Positions 27,404 through 36,478 of a DNA stretch of 64,000 nt are shown one piece after another. The notes beneath the pieces were generated by a model that was not told where the DNA came from, made no database searches, and saw only the letters and a list, made by a program, of their open reading frames with translations. The translations under genes and the position numbers were made by a program. Numbering within the stretch: the stretch's first letter is position 1; each line of letters opens with the position of its first letter. Source of the DNA: Rickettsiales bacterium UBA4311 (GTDB lineage: Bacteria; Pseudomonadota; Alphaproteobacteria; Rickettsiales; Deianiraeaceae); the NCBI GenBank assembly GCA_002394665.1, contig DGUL01000002.1:26986-90985 (forward strand), given 5' to 3'.

Positions 27404-27438
27404 GCCCGGGCTTGGTCTTTCCAACCTGGGCTTTTTTT
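27404..27438 (+). terminator. Rho-independent terminator
   Basis: GCCCGGG and TTGG pair with CCAA and CCTGGGC (27404-27431; one bulged C, TCTTT loop), directly followed by seven Ts (27432-27438). It ends transcription from the small cysteine-rich peptide gene. A TATAAT box at 27370 just before it could instead drive a very short RNA. Confidence 0.85.
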
Positions 27439-27486
27439 ATCGTCAAAAACAAAAAAAATGCACCATTGATTGCTTTTGGAGTTTGT

Positions 27487-27900
27487 TTATTTACTTTTTT
27501 TCGCCTCTTTCCAAAGTTTTATCATCTCCTCTTTTGGAGCTTCTTTCAAAGGCGTGTTGCCAGTATAATGCTCCTCGCAATAAATCATTCTTCTCTCAAA
27601 TTCTTTAATTGAATACTCCAAAGCATCGGCACTATCAATTTTATAACGATTTGCCAAATTTCCAATTACAAACAGCACATCGCCGAGCTCTTCAAAAATC
27701 CTTCTGACATTATCCTTATTTTCATCGTGTGCGTCCAGTTCATCTTTTAATTCATTAATTTCATCGTATAAATCCTTTAAAATATCGTGCTTGTTGTCAT
27801 AGCTGAAATGGGTTGCCTCATCTGCGATTTCTTGAATTTTTTGACTCTTCGCCAAAGGTGGCAATTTATCAAATTCAGCAAACTTACTTTTTAATGACAT
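27487..27900 (-). CDS. mazG: MazG-family nucleotide pyrophosphohydrolase (single domain)
   Basis: This 137-residue protein hydrolyses NTPs to NMPs and pyrophosphate. The all-alpha MazG pattern is seen: a helix with EINELKDELD and the Mg-binding EELGDVLFVIGNLANRYKID, then DALEYSIKEFERRM. Full MazG proteins are about twice as long with two domains; here only one is present, resembling the C-terminal half. An HsdS remnant lies just upstream. Confidence 0.82.
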   Translation of the reverse strand: MSLKSKFAEFDKLPPLAKSQKIQEIADEATHFSYDNKHDILKDLYDEINELKDELDAHDENKDNVRRIFEELGDVLFVIGNLANRYKIDSADALEYSIKEFERRMIYCEEHYTGNTPLKEAPKEEMIKLWKEAKKSK

Positions 27901-27918
27901 AAACTTAATTTTCTATAC

Positions 27919-28131
27919 TCAAAAGTCGCCGACTTCCTTTGTTTTAATTTTCAACTCACAAACTAATCTCCCAACTAACAAGTTTATCTCCATCATCTCG
28001 TATTGCTTCCTTCTCGATTTAATTTCTTTCGGCAAACTTTTAGCAATGTCATTTGTTAGAACGTTAAATTTGTCAAGCACCTCAACAATCTCCTTTTGGT
28101 GGTTGATGTTGTGGATGTTGATTGATGTTTT
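27919..28131 (-). pseudogene. Remnant of type I restriction specificity subunit (HsdS C-terminus)
   Basis: A frame with no start codon, open after a TAA at 28132-28134, reads KEIVEVLDKFNVL, TNDIAKSLPKEIKSRRKQYE and a short tail. This matches the C-terminal conserved helix of HsdS (the ILDKFDxLxNDLSxGLPxEIxxRxxQYE pattern). About 70 codons remain; the target recognition domains and the partner hsdM and hsdR are absent here. It is evidence of a lost type I restriction system. Confidence 0.7.
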
Positions 28132-28255
28132 TTAATTATATCAATATTGTAAAACCCTTCCATTCCCACATTGTGGAAAGGCAATTTTAAAAAAACTTCT
28201 TTGCAACAAAAAAACCTTGCTTGAATATTGAATTTATTGCTTTTGTATTTCATAG

Positions 28256-28996
28256 ATGAAAGTTCACACGTCTTTAAAAAGCAACTTCAAGCAACAAAAA
28301 AAGCTTATTACCGACGATGGCAAGGTTAGATTTTCCAACAAAAAAATGCGAGTAGAAAAAAAAGGAATAAAACTTTCATCTCAAAAGTGGCTCAACCGAC
28401 AATTTACAGATCCGTTTGTATGTGCTGCAAAAATTGAGGGATATCTTGCAAGGTCGGCTTATAAGCTACTCGAAATACAGAAAAAATATGAAATTTTCAA
28501 CAAAAACGATAACATAATAATTGACCTCGGTTGCTCGCCCGGAAGTTGGTCGCAGGTTATAACAACAAACCGCAACACTGCAAAAAGCCAGATTGTTGGA
28601 GTTGATTTACTTGAACCGAAGTTTTTACATCAAAACTTTCACTTTATTCAAGGAGATTTTGAGGATAAAACAACACAAAAGAAAATAGTTGATAAAATTA
28701 AAGAGTTATCAGGCTCGCAACAAGCTAATTGTATTATTTGCGACATAGCTCCAAACAGCACGGGCAATGCGGAAGTTGATAGAATAAGAAGCGAGAGAAT
28801 AATTGAGGAAGTTTTATTTTTCTGTCAAAAACATTTGCAGAAAGGTGGCAATTTTGTTTGTAAATCCGTAAAAGGTGCAGATAATGCCGTTTTTTTGGAA
28901 TTAAAAAAAAGTTTTCAAAATGTCTTCCGCTTCAAACCAAACTCGTCAAGGAAGGATAGTAGTGAAATATTTTTGATTGGGAAAGAGAAAATATAA
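28256..28996 (+). CDS. rlmE: 23S rRNA 2'-O-ribose methyltransferase (FtsJ/RrmJ)
   Basis: This 246-residue enzyme methylates U2552 of 23S rRNA. Seen are RSAYKLLEIQKKYEIF (catalytic Lys), motif I IIDLGCSPGSWSQV, CDIAPNSTG (catalytic Asp), KSVKGAD (Lys), and FKPNSSRKDSSEIFLI (catalytic Glu region), so the K-D-K-E tetrad is intact. The N-terminal 45 residues are a basic extension. Confidence 0.95.
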   Translation: MKVHTSLKSNFKQQKKLITDDGKVRFSNKKMRVEKKGIKLSSQKWLNRQFTDPFVCAAKIEGYLARSAYKLLEIQKKYEIFNKNDNIIIDLGCSPGSWSQVITTNRNTAKSQIVGVDLLEPKFLHQNFHFIQGDFEDKTTQKKIVDKIKELSGSQQANCIICDIAPNSTGNAEVDRIRSERIIEEVLFFCQKHLQKGGNFVCKSVKGADNAVFLELKKSFQNVFRFKPNSSRKDSSEIFLIGKEKI

Positions 28997-29022
28997 GGTT
29001 ATAAATACGAAAAATAAAATTA

Positions 29023-29042
29023 AAAATGTTAATTAACATTTT
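29023..29042. repeat. Perfect 20-bp palindrome between converging genes
   Basis: AAAATGTTAATTAACATTTT is a perfect inverted repeat spanning the gap after rlmE and including the stop codon of the converging gene. It could act as a weak bidirectional terminator or a protein-binding site. Confidence 0.45.
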
Positions 29043-30066
29043 ATGCTGGTTGCATATTTGGCACAGGTGCAACCGAAGACATTGCATTAGCTGGCATCGT
29101 GGTAGCTATTGGTTGAGGCGGAACGTTATACATAGCCGGTGCTATAGGCATTTGAGGCATAGGATACGAATAAGGCATATATTGTGGCACACCCGCACCC
29201 ATTGCAGGAGGCAAAACAGGAGACACTGGTTGCATAGGCTGCGGCACAGAAGGTGGATTTGTGCTTGGAGTACCAAATGGTGATCCAACAGGCGGTAAAC
29301 TATCTGGTGACATTTTATTGTCGTTATCTTTGGCTCCTCCTTTGGTATCAGCAAAGATCTTTTCAAAATCAAATATTTCTTGGTTAGGATTATTGCTTTT
29401 TGTTTCTTCTTCTTTGTCTGACGACTCTTGCCCCTGTTTATTTTCTTCATCATCGTCATTGTGATTGTCTTGTCCTTCTTTTTTTTTTTCTTCATCCATC
29501 CCTTCTGTTTTTGATGCAGTATTTTTTTTATCAGGTGAGTTTCGTGCGAAAAAAATCTCTTGCATACGTTTTTTACTATTCTTCTGTGCTTTGTATAAAC
29601 GATCTTTATTCCATTTGTAATTAACATTGTCATTTAGTACAAACCCAACAATAGCCATAACCAAGCATCCCGCTGCGCCGATCATAAAAAGCGGTTCCGA
29701 CATAACAATTGCTGTTATGGTAAAACCAACTATACCGAGCGTTCCAACCCAACCAAGTAAATATGCCGCAACCTTTGCACCCATCCCTTTGGTTTTATCA
29801 TCTTCGTAGTCTTTTTGACCTTTTTTTCCTTTTTTCTTGCTTTTCTTCTTATCGTTATCTTTAGGATCTTTTATTTTCTTGCCTTTTTTGCCATTAATAA
29901 ATGATTTATCATCATCGTCATCCGCAAGCTCCTCCTTGTCATTTTTCTTGTCTTCTTCTTCGTCTTCGTCATCAGTTGAAACAGACTCCTCTTCGTCTTC
30001 TTCGTCATCCATTTCTTCCTCTTTCTCTTCTTTTTTTTTCTTTTCCTTTTCCTCTTTCTTAGGCAT
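29041..30066 (-). CDS. Hypothetical membrane protein: acidic N-terminus, Pro/Met-rich C-terminus
   Basis: This unrecognised 341-residue protein has three zones. Residues 1-95 are nearly all Lys, Glu and Asp. Residues 98-145 form two transmembrane helices (AYLLGWVGTLGIVGFTITAI and LFMIGAAGCLVMAIVGFVL). After about residue 165 a charged linker leads into a Pro/Met/Ala-rich tail (250-341) with PxP and MPxMP-like repeats. The composition suggests an intrinsically disordered surface or scaffold protein. No homology-based function is offered. Confidence 0.6.
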   Translation of the reverse strand: MPKKEEKEKKKKEEKEEEMDDEEDEEESVSTDDEDEEEDKKNDKEELADDDDDKSFINGKKGKKIKDPKDNDKKKSKKKGKKGQKDYEDDKTKGMGAKVAAYLLGWVGTLGIVGFTITAIVMSEPLFMIGAAGCLVMAIVGFVLNDNVNYKWNKDRLYKAQKNSKKRMQEIFFARNSPDKKNTASKTEGMDEEKKKEGQDNHNDDDEENKQGQESSDKEEETKSNNPNQEIFDFEKIFADTKGGAKDNDNKMSPDSLPPVGSPFGTPSTNPPSVPQPMQPVSPVLPPAMGAGVPQYMPYSYPMPQMPIAPAMYNVPPQPIATTMPANAMSSVAPVPNMQPA

Positions 30067-30159
30067 AAGATACTTAATATTACAAAAAATAAATTTATTA
30101 TCAAACTACGACAAAAACAATGACATTGTTTTTTATTTTGTCCGCATTCTCTTCATCGT

Positions 30160-31389
30160 GTGAAAAAGCAAAATCTTTGTTTTGTTGATTTTGGTGCAAG
30201 CCATATATCACTGGCAATTTGTGAAATAAAGGAAGATACATTGCAAAAGGTTGTTTTTTTTTCAAAAAAAAACATAACGACACAACGAACGAGAAAAGAG
30301 CTTTTCGAAATCACTGAAATTTATGGTGAACTTCTAAAACTTATAGACGAAGCAGAAAAACAAACAAAGATAGCAATTTTTGAAATTATACTATTGGCAT
30401 CAACTGAAAATATTAAAACAACATCACTTGAAAAAACATTCCTTTTTGAAAAAAAACAAAAACTTTCAAAATTCACAATTGAAGATATGCTTGTAAAAAC
30501 AACAAGAGGCTTTTCTCAAAGCAGACCGCTTGAAACAATACTTGATGTAATAAACACAAATTACATACTTGACGAAGCAACGAATACAATTAAAAACCCG
30601 TATAAGCTTTCTTGTAATATCGTGAAAGTAAAAACTAATATCATCAGTATTAACAATGTATTTGAAAGGAAACTTTCCTCTTACTTGGCGAGGTATAAAA
30701 TTCATATAAAGCACTATATCAACCCTTGCGGAGCGGTAGCAGTTTTTTTAAAAGGCAACATCAACCCAGACGAACCAACTTTAATAGTTGACCTTGGTGG
30801 CTATTCGACGGAATATTGTTTAATTTATGACGAAAACATAATCGCTTCTGGTTTTATAGATACAGGCGGGCAAGATATTACTCAAAACATCGCGAAAACT
30901 TTAAATATTTTTCCAACGAATGCAGAAAAACTAAAACAACTATCAATCAATGCCAATGCTGATGCAATGGAAAATGATAAAATATTACTGATAAATCAAA
31001 AAATAAAAAAAATTATGAATGCAGATATTGCAAAAATAGCCACGGAAATAAAAAACATTATAAGGTCAAACCCAAAAATAAACAATTTTACAATAAGTCG
31101 CATCATTTTAACGGGAGGAGTAAGCAAATACGAGCAAACAGAAGAAATTTTTAAAAATGCTTTCAATTGCCAAGTTGAAACAATAAGCGATGCGGTTTTT
31201 ACCATTGAAGAGAAAAGCGGTTTTTTTGAAAAACTTAACAAAGAAATGTTAGCAACGGAAAATATTCATTTAATTAGTGCAATAGAGTTTTATTTATCCA
31301 ATATTGAGAATTACGAAAAAGCAAAGTGCGGATTTTTGTTTAAAATTCCTTCAAAAATTTCTTGCTTATTAAGAGACCTTTTATACTAA
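30160..31389 (+). CDS. ftsA: Cell division protein FtsA
   Basis: This actin-like protein tethers FtsZ to the membrane, 409 residues. The ATPase parts are FVDFGASHISLAI (phosphate 1), LIVDLGGYSTEYCLI (phosphate 2), FIDTGGQDITQNIAKTL and ILTGGVSKYEQTEEIF (adenosine motif). The C-terminus FKIPSKISCLLRDLLY looks like the amphipathic membrane helix. The start is GTG. It is directly followed by ftsZ; ftsQ and mur genes are not adjacent. Confidence 0.9.
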   Translation: MKKQNLCFVDFGASHISLAICEIKEDTLQKVVFFSKKNITTQRTRKELFEITEIYGELLKLIDEAEKQTKIAIFEIILLASTENIKTTSLEKTFLFEKKQKLSKFTIEDMLVKTTRGFSQSRPLETILDVINTNYILDEATNTIKNPYKLSCNIVKVKTNIISINNVFERKLSSYLARYKIHIKHYINPCGAVAVFLKGNINPDEPTLIVDLGGYSTEYCLIYDENIIASGFIDTGGQDITQNIAKTLNIFPTNAEKLKQLSINANADAMENDKILLINQKIKKIMNADIAKIATEIKNIIRSNPKINNFTISRIILTGGVSKYEQTEEIFKNAFNCQVETISDAVFTIEEKSGFFEKLNKEMLATENIHLISAIEFYLSNIENYEKAKCGFLFKIPSKISCLLRDLLY

Positions 31390-31410
31390 ATTTTCCAGTT
31401 GTTTATTTAT

Positions 31411-32871
31411 ATGCCAAATGAAGCTAATAACAGCTTTGTTCAATTAAGTTCCGTTCCAAAAATATCAGTCTTTGGCGTTGGTGGTGCTGGGGTTAATGCT
31501 GTGAACCATATGATACTGTCACAACTTGATGGTGTAAAGTTTGTTGCGGCAAATACCGATTGTCAAAGCTTAAATAATTCATTGGCAGAAATCAAAATTC
31601 AACTTGGTGCAAAATGTACGAAAGGACTTGGCGCCGGCTCTAACCCAGAACTTGGGAGACAGGCAGGAGAGGAAGCGAGTGATTTGATAAAAAGAGAGCT
31701 TACAGAGACAGATATGCTTTTTATTGCCACAGGAATGGGTGGCGGGACCGGAACAGGAGCTTCGCCAATTATTGCAAAAATAGCCAAAGATATGGGTATC
31801 CTTGTCGTTGGGATTGCTATCAAGCCATTTAAACTTGAAGGTAAAAAAAGAATGGACGTAGCAAACAATGGAATACAAGAACTGGAACAATATGTTGATA
31901 CTCTAATAGTCATTGAAAATGAAAAACTTTTAAAAATGAATAATGTCAGCATGATAGAAAACTACGCCATTGCCGACGGAATATTGAGGCAGGCAGTTTA
32001 TTGTGTTGTCAGCATCCTTGACAAGCAGGGCTTTATGAACCGAGACTTTGCAGATGTAAAAACCATCTTATCAAATGCAGGCAGGGCAATAATAGGATAC
32101 GGCGAAGACATTGATCCAAAAGTTGCTACAGATATGGCAATACATAATCAAGTATTAGAAGACACATCAATCAATGGAGCGAAAAATATTTTACTAAACA
32201 TCACTGGTAATAAAGACCTAAAAACTTCTGACGTTGAGGATGTCGTTGAAAAAGTTCGCAACGAGGCAACATCATTTAACAATGAGGAACCTAATGTCAT
32301 TTTTGGCATAGCGTTTGATGAAAACCTTGGCAATAATGTAAGGGTTTCTGTTATTGCTTCTGGTGTTGAAAAAATACAGAGCAATCAAGCTGATTTGACG
32401 GATGCACAAATAGTACAAATTGGGCAAAACAAACAAACCGAAAGACAAAAAATTGCAATAAAATCTGGTGAAGAAAATACAGAAATAGAGCAAGAAATCA
32501 TACAAAATCCAGTTTTTGCCGAACCAATATTGGAAGACGACCTTGAAAATGAAGATGAATTTAATTTGAGAACCGATGAAATACCGATAAATAAAGAAAA
32601 AATCATCAATTTTACAAGCGAACTTCGTCAAATCAGTGAAAAAAAAAAAATAGCTAATAACGGAAATTTTAGTGAGAAAATGCCAAAAAAAGCAAGAAAT
32701 TTTGATGTAATAGAACAATCCGAAGGTTTATTTTCAAACATTACAGAGCCACAAAAAAAAGGTATCTTTTCAAGAATAATAAAAACTATCAGCCCAATCC
32801 CTCTTGCGGAAGAAATGAGCGAAGAGGACGACGATATTTCTTTTGAAAGAAAAAAGGCATCAAACGAGTAA
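31411..32871 (+). CDS. ftsZ: Cell division protein FtsZ
   Basis: This tubulin-like GTPase forms the Z ring, 486 residues from the ATG at 31411. Motifs are VFGVGGAGVNAVNHMI, FVAANTDCQSL, the tubulin signature GMGGGTGTGASP, and RMDVANNGI. After about residue 320 a long acidic linker follows, and the usual C-terminal DIPxFLR peptide that binds FtsA is not recognisable. A run of 12 A bases lies in the linker (32639-32650). It is coupled to ftsA with a 21-nt gap. Confidence 0.97.
   Translation: MPNEANNSFVQLSSVPKISVFGVGGAGVNAVNHMILSQLDGVKFVAANTDCQSLNNSLAEIKIQLGAKCTKGLGAGSNPELGRQAGEEASDLIKRELTETDMLFIATGMGGGTGTGASPIIAKIAKDMGILVVGIAIKPFKLEGKKRMDVANNGIQELEQYVDTLIVIENEKLLKMNNVSMIENYAIADGILRQAVYCVVSILDKQGFMNRDFADVKTILSNAGRAIIGYGEDIDPKVATDMAIHNQVLEDTSINGAKNILLNITGNKDLKTSDVEDVVEKVRNEATSFNNEEPNVIFGIAFDENLGNNVRVSVIASGVEKIQSNQADLTDAQIVQIGQNKQTERQKIAIKSGEENTEIEQEIIQNPVFAEPILEDDLENEDEFNLRTDEIPINKEKIINFTSELRQISEKKKIANNGNFSEKMPKKARNFDVIEQSEGLFSNITEPQKKGIFSRIIKTISPIPLAEEMSEEDDDISFERKKASNE
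32639..32650 (+). repeat. Poly-A tract inside ftsZ
   Basis: Twelve consecutive A bases encode part of the Glu-Lys-Lys-Lys stretch in the FtsZ linker. Such tracts are prone to polymerase slippage. Confidence 0.95.
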
Positions 32872-32908
32872 TTGTTGAAAGTTAAAAAAGAAATTCCACG
32901 TTCCACTT

Positions 32909-33754
32909 GTGAGCTCGTTTTTACAATCTGCCATTGAATTCCAAAGATATTTTGGTATAGATTTGAGTTTTGATTTTATAACAGGGAGAGATTACTCTAA
33001 TAAACAACAAAATCGTCAAATAACCAAAGCGAACACGACAAAAGACACCGATAAAAAAGAAATAAAAAGCGATACGACAAACACCACGGCAATGAAACGA
33101 GAAAAAATCTCAACAGACATTGAAACAAGTGAAAATTATGAAAAAAAGGATTTAATGCCTTCCGAGATCAATATTGATAATATAAAAACTTTTGAAGAGT
33201 TATACAAGGAAGTGAAAAACTTTAATGGTTGCGATTTGAAAAAAAGCGGAGCAAAAAACACCGTTATTTACGATGGAAATCCAAAAGCTAAGATTATGCT
33301 AATCGGTGAAGCACCAGGCGAAACAGAAGACGAACTTGGCAAGCCATTTTGCGGAGAAAGCGGACAACTTTTACGAAAAGCCTTAAAATTTATTAACCTT
33401 AATGAAAGCAATTTATTGATTACTAACTGTGTCTTTTGGCGACCACCTCTAAACAGAACACCCAACGATGAGGAAATAAAATTATGTCTTCCATTTATAA
33501 AAAAAATGATTGAAATCATAGCTCCTAATGTGATAATTTTATGCGGAGCGACTTCAACAAGAGCAATAACAGGCACAAAAGAAAAAATCTCCGATCTTGT
33601 TGGAAAAATATCCAAAACAACAATCAACGCATTTCAAACATCCGTCTTTCCTGTCTATCATCCTTCTTATTTGCTTCGTTGCCCTAATAAAAAAAAAGAT
33701 TTTTGGGAGCATTTATTGCTTTTGAAAAAGGAATTAGCCAAGATGCAGAAATAA
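32909..33754 (+). CDS. Uracil-DNA glycosylase, family 4-like
   Basis: This 281-residue enzyme removes uracil from DNA. The active-site motif IMLIGEAPGETEDELGKPF and the leucine-loop motif VYHPSYLLR are present, with NCVFWRPPLNRTP between. In family 4 enzymes four cysteines hold an iron-sulfur cluster. Here only the first (GCDLKK) and last (KLCLPF) positions are kept, so the cluster is probably altered or lost, as in several alphaproteobacterial relatives. The N-terminal 90 residues are a variable linker. The start is GTG. Confidence 0.85.
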   Translation: MSSFLQSAIEFQRYFGIDLSFDFITGRDYSNKQQNRQITKANTTKDTDKKEIKSDTTNTTAMKREKISTDIETSENYEKKDLMPSEINIDNIKTFEELYKEVKNFNGCDLKKSGAKNTVIYDGNPKAKIMLIGEAPGETEDELGKPFCGESGQLLRKALKFINLNESNLLITNCVFWRPPLNRTPNDEEIKLCLPFIKKMIEIIAPNVIILCGATSTRAITGTKEKISDLVGKISKTTINAFQTSVFPVYHPSYLLRCPNKKKDFWEHLLLLKKELAKMQK

Positions 33755-33780
33755 ACAAGCATTATGACAATTCCGTAGCT

Positions 33781-34866
33781 TTAAGCTGTATAAAACTGAT
33801 ACTCAAAAACAATCGCATTTATAAACAATTTGTCAAATTTCAACGATCCACCGAGAATTGCTTTATTTGTTGAATTTGTATTTCCATATGAATTTGCTCG
33901 CCCAAAAGCATAACGATTTGGCATATTCATTGTAGCATACATAAAACGATATCCTATGTTAATCTTAGATTTTTTTCCAACCATAAACGAAAGCCCAGCA
34001 TCCAAATTGATAATTGGCATAACAAAATTGGACCCCAATGTGCTACTAAAACTAAAACCATATCCCACACCAATACCCATACCTAAATACAAAACTAAGT
34101 TTTTATTAAAATAATCGTGTTGAATAAAGCCGTTGAGTGCCAATGTCATCAAATGAACACTTAACTCCTCTTTTGTTGTCGTAAACGTGTAATTTGACAT
34201 ATCACTTGAAGAGGTCAAAGACGTTGCACCGGTGGACAAAAGTGGTAAATATCCAAGCTCTACTTCCCAGCGAAGCCATTTTAAACGATCATTGCCAATT
34301 GCAACAAAAAATGCAGGAAAAAATTTAAAATCCGTCTCACCACTAAACAGGTCATAGCTCTTTGTTTCTCCACCGGAATTTCGTTTCTCTGTTGCGCCGA
34401 TTTTTGTTCTTACTGGCTTTATTAACATAACTTTAAACGTCGTGTAAGCTCCAACCATTTCAAATGGCTTTATGCTCGTATTTGGCAACCAATCTTCAAT
34501 CCAAGATTTTGGTTTTTCCTCCTTTTTTTCAACATTGCTTTCAGTTTTTTGCTGTCCTTTTGCTTCCAAAAATTTTTGCCTATTTGTTTTTTCCTTTTCG
34601 TCTTTGTCAGCTAGCAACTTTATATCTGTCTCTTTCTTTTCTGCATAAATCTTATTAGCATTTTCAATATAAACACGTCTAACGTTCGCAACATCCAATT
34701 TTTTCTCGTCTGCGTCTTCAATATCGTCTATGTTATAAATATAGTTTTGATTTAAAGCTTTTCTTATCGGTGCTTCAACTTCATAAAACTCGGCACCTTC
34801 ACAAATTGTTGTAAGCAAAAAAAGAAACAACGCAGAAATATAAACGAATTTTACACGGCACACCAC
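33781..34866 (-). CDS. Putative outer-membrane beta-barrel protein
   Basis: This 361-residue protein has a signal peptide (VYISALFLFLLTTICEGA), then a Lys/Glu-rich periplasmic-looking segment (about 45-125). From about residue 135 on come alternating hydrophobic strands with aromatic residues (FEMVGAYTTFKVML, LRWEVELGYLPLL, LVLYLGMGIGVGYGF, SKINIGYRFMYATM), ending FEYQFYTA. This fits an eight-strand-like surface barrel. The family is not identified. Confidence 0.65.
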   Translation of the reverse strand: MVCRVKFVYISALFLFLLTTICEGAEFYEVEAPIRKALNQNYIYNIDDIEDADEKKLDVANVRRVYIENANKIYAEKKETDIKLLADKDEKEKTNRQKFLEAKGQQKTESNVEKKEEKPKSWIEDWLPNTSIKPFEMVGAYTTFKVMLIKPVRTKIGATEKRNSGGETKSYDLFSGETDFKFFPAFFVAIGNDRLKWLRWEVELGYLPLLSTGATSLTSSSDMSNYTFTTTKEELSVHLMTLALNGFIQHDYFNKNLVLYLGMGIGVGYGFSFSSTLGSNFVMPIINLDAGLSFMVGKKSKINIGYRFMYATMNMPNRYAFGRANSYGNTNSTNKAILGGSLKFDKLFINAIVFEYQFYTA

Positions 34867-34915
34867 GCTAAAATTATAAGATTTTTACAAAAAAAAACAA
34901 TCAAAGCTGTGAAAA

Positions 34916-35899
34916 TTAAAGTTTTTCAATGAAATCTAATATTACTTGCGAATTTATAATTTCATATTCAATTTCCAAAACCTCAACATTATATTCGGAA
35001 ACAAAATCCTTTGGCAATTTAACAAAATCTTTACTTGTTGTAATCATCTTTTCTGCTCCGCTTTCTGCAAATTTTATCTTAATAAACTCTATTTTTTTCT
35101 TGTCATAAACTTCGTGATCGCCAAACCCACAAAAACCAACAACATCCAATTTACAATTTTTTAATGTATTCAAAAATTTTGAATTTTCCCCTATTCCAGA
35201 AAACGCAAAATACTTTGCTCCTCTATCGTGCTTGCTAACAACTTCTTGCCGTGCGTACAAAATGCGCGTATGAGAAACATATCTTGAAAGCAATTCAACC
35301 TGTCTTTCAACATTAGCTAAGTCGTAATTCGTTATAATTACAAAATCTGCTTTTTTCAAAGACTTTAAGCAAAACCTCAAAGGTCCTGCTGGCAAAGTGT
35401 AGCCATTTCCAATAAAAAAATTCCCATCAAAAACAGCAATTTTACAATCTTGCTGTATTGTCTTGTCAAAAAAACCATCGTCGCATATAGCAATATCATA
35501 CTCGCTACATTTTGCCTCATCACGCTCACCAACAACAAAAACATCAGCAACATCACTCAAAAGTAAGGCCTCATCGCCGACTTCTTTTGGAGAAAATAAG
35601 TTCCCGTGCATATGTGGAACAATAAATTCTTTTTCTTCTTCTCGTCCATAGCCTTTTGTGATAAAACAGACATCATCGTGTCTACTCAAAAGACTGCCCA
35701 AAGCCAAGCAAATTGGTGTTTTTCCGCTCCCACCGACGACAATATTACCAATACAAATTGTTTTTTTACAAACCCTTTTGCCCTTAAAAATTTTAAGATT
35801 TACAAGAAAAAAAAACACAATATAAAGCCAAGAAAAAGGCAACAACAACCTTGACAACCAGTACTTTTTATAAAAGAATTTCGGTTTCTTCAAAGCCAT
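34916..35899 (-). CDS. lpxK: Tetraacyldisaccharide 4'-kinase
   Basis: This inner-membrane kinase phosphorylates the lipid A disaccharide, 327 residues. The N-terminal membrane helix (LLLPFSWLYIVFFFLV) is followed by the P-loop IGNIVVGGSGKTPICLALG, the DDGFFDKTIQQDCKIAVFD catalytic region and LPAGPLRF. It is third in a minus-strand cluster after two membrane proteins, with a 9-nt gap. Confidence 0.94.
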   Translation of the reverse strand: MALKKPKFFYKKYWLSRLLLPFSWLYIVFFFLVNLKIFKGKRVCKKTICIGNIVVGGSGKTPICLALGSLLSRHDDVCFITKGYGREEEKEFIVPHMHGNLFSPKEVGDEALLLSDVADVFVVGERDEAKCSEYDIAICDDGFFDKTIQQDCKIAVFDGNFFIGNGYTLPAGPLRFCLKSLKKADFVIITNYDLANVERQVELLSRYVSHTRILYARQEVVSKHDRGAKYFAFSGIGENSKFLNTLKNCKLDVVGFCGFGDHEVYDKKKIEFIKIKFAESGAEKMITTSKDFVKLPKDFVSEYNVEVLEIEYEIINSQVILDFIEKL

Positions 35900-35908
35900 A
35901 ATGAAACA

Positions 35909-36478
35909 TTACAAATTAAACAACCCGTTAATATATTCGGCGACTAAAAAATGACTTACCGCAACAGACACAACCATAAAAACCATAGAGCCAATTATTG
36001 CTATTGTGTCCCTTTTTGCTTTGATTGTTTTATATGCTCCATAATCAAATTTTCCTCCAACAATCGCCTCGCTTCTTTCAACGGATGCAAATGTAAAAAA
36101 TAAAGCACAGACGAAAATATTTACACACGCAACAATCAAGGCCAAAACAAAATTATCCAAAATTAAAAGCACAAAAAAAGGTGCCAACATACAAATGAGT
36201 TTTGCTTGTATTGAATATTTATAAACCCTCATTTTCATCAGCAAACCGACCAAACGATATGGGCGGGCTGTCAATTTTTTTACGAGTGCAACGCCAGCAA
36301 CTTTGCTTTGATGCTTAATCCTTTTTGATACACGAAATTTTTCCCCATCTCTGGATCTTCTAAAACGAAAATTTGTTCTGCTTTTCCAAGCACCAACAAT
36401 TCTACTTCCTTTTCCCGTCATAAACCAAAACTTCACCACCAGAAACAATCTCCTCGCCAATAATTTCAAATATCTCAC
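35909..36478 (-). CDS. Hypothetical inner-membrane protein upstream of lpxK
   Basis: This 189-residue protein is not recognised. The N-terminal half is very basic. Hydrophobic segments follow at about 94-135 (probably two helices, ICMLAPFFVLLILD then FVLALIVACVNIFVCALFF) and 160-185 (TIAIIGSMVFMVVSVAVSHF). The full frame overlaps the upstream gene by 77 nt; an ATG at 36421 would cut this to 20 nt and may be the true start. Its place before lpxK hints at an envelope role. Confidence 0.55.
   Translation of the reverse strand: MRYLKLLARRLFLVVKFWFMTGKGSRIVGAWKSRTNFRFRRSRDGEKFRVSKRIKHQSKVAGVALVKKLTARPYRLVGLLMKMRVYKYSIQAKLICMLAPFFVLLILDNFVLALIVACVNIFVCALFFTFASVERSEAIVGGKFDYGAYKTIKAKRDTIAIIGSMVFMVVSVAVSHFLVAEYINGLFNL

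Noticed and set aside
29837..30163. 108-codon plus-strand Ser/Phe-rich frame
   Set aside because: It is the antisense of the Lys/Glu/Asp-rich N-terminus of the 29041-30066 gene.
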